From Bacteroidaceae bacterium (GTDB lineage: Bacteria > Bacteroidota > Bacteroidia > Bacteroidales > Bacteroidaceae), in the NCBI GenBank assembly GCA_900772575.1, contig CAAHEN010000190.1, positions 1 to 6,425 of the forward strand: DNA of 6,425 nt, in the 5' to 3' direction. Below, in pieces: positions 6,384 through 6,425 of this stretch. A program made the translations under genes and the position numbers. The notes beneath the pieces were generated by a model. It worked only from the letters and a program-made list of their open reading frames with translations. It made no database searches and was not told the DNA's origin. Position 1 is the first letter of the stretch, and every line of letters starts with the position of its first letter.

Positions 6384-6415
6384 CAAAGATACGGTTTTCT
6401 GGCGCCGAAAGCAAG
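6384..6415 (-). promoter_or_regulatory. Promoter-like motif reading left into the hairpin
   Basis: On the minus strand TATCTTTG (6391-6384) matches the Bacteroidota -7 consensus TAnnTTTG exactly and is followed by CAGCAGAGG. CTTG (6415-6412) lies 20 bp upstream and matches three of four bases of the -33 element. The start site would be near 6377, only a few bases before the hairpin at 6374-6346. No gene follows it in this window. Confidence 0.45.
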
Positions 6416-6425
6416 CAGTGTTAAA

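Larger units (their letters stand above)
5982..6425. other. Non-coding, repeat-like region without an intact gene
   Basis: No convincing protein gene is present in about 440 bp. Frames that stay open on the minus strand are short, lack proper starts and cross a promoter motif and a terminator-like hairpin. The region contains an imperfect copy of one motif (GGCT...CACTT-CACCTT at 5979-5998 and 6126-6142), an 11-bp direct repeat, a long interrupted palindrome and a GGGG-TGGCG-CCCC hairpin (6040-6052). It looks like an intergenic repeat or remains of a small non-autonomous element, but copy number cannot be judged from one window. Confidence 0.5.

Noticed and set aside
6178..6414. 78-aa minus-strand open frame with a TTG start
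   Set aside because: It contains the promoter motif, the terminator-like hairpin and both palindrome arms within its codons and has no recognisable domain, so it is most likely non-coding.
1..6425. CRISPR array, tRNA or rRNA genes
   Set aside because: No regularly spaced repeats, no cloverleaf with a recognisable T-loop, and no rRNA signature were seen on either strand.

Overview
The window looks like a chromosomal segment of a fairly GC-rich member of Bacteroidota, most likely Bacteroidales and perhaps Prevotellaceae-like. Three things point there: promoters of the TTTG / TAnnTTTG type in front of genes, A/T-rich leaders without a Shine-Dalgarno sequence, and a gene for a DUF4301 protein, a family I know from this phylum. 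The genus is a guess.

Layout: (1) 1-1478, minus strand: the N-terminal 492 codons of pyruvate, phosphate dikinase (ppdK), cut by the window edge exactly at the phospho-histidine motif. (2) 1479-1763: a divergent intergenic region with a good promoter for ppdK, a good -7 box for the gene on the other side, and a small palindrome between them. (3) 1764-3293 and 3331-4740, plus strand: a DUF4301 protein (509 aa) followed after 37 bp by mnmE (trmE), the tRNA U34-modifying GTPase, intact with all G motifs and the C-terminal CIGK. They are probably co-transcribed. (4) 4866-5708, plus strand: a visibly AT-richer gene for a stand-alone GIY-YIG nuclease-like protein with a DUF4357-type C-terminus, probably an accessory gene. 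(5) 5709-6425: no intact gene. It holds the decayed 3' end of an IS30-family transposase on the minus strand, then about 440 bp of non-coding DNA with a long interrupted palindrome, short direct repeats, a strong bidirectional terminator-like hairpin and a minus-strand promoter-like motif.

The left two thirds is ordinary core metabolism and translation. PpdK interconverts PEP and pyruvate using PPi, and MnmE modifies wobble uridines. The right third is an accessory junction with signs of past insertion. I see no convincing new multi-gene system. The observations most worth following are the motif resemblance of DUF4301 to UDP-sugar pyrophosphorylases, the GIY-YIG/DUF4357 gene, and the structured repeat-like DNA at 5982-6425.
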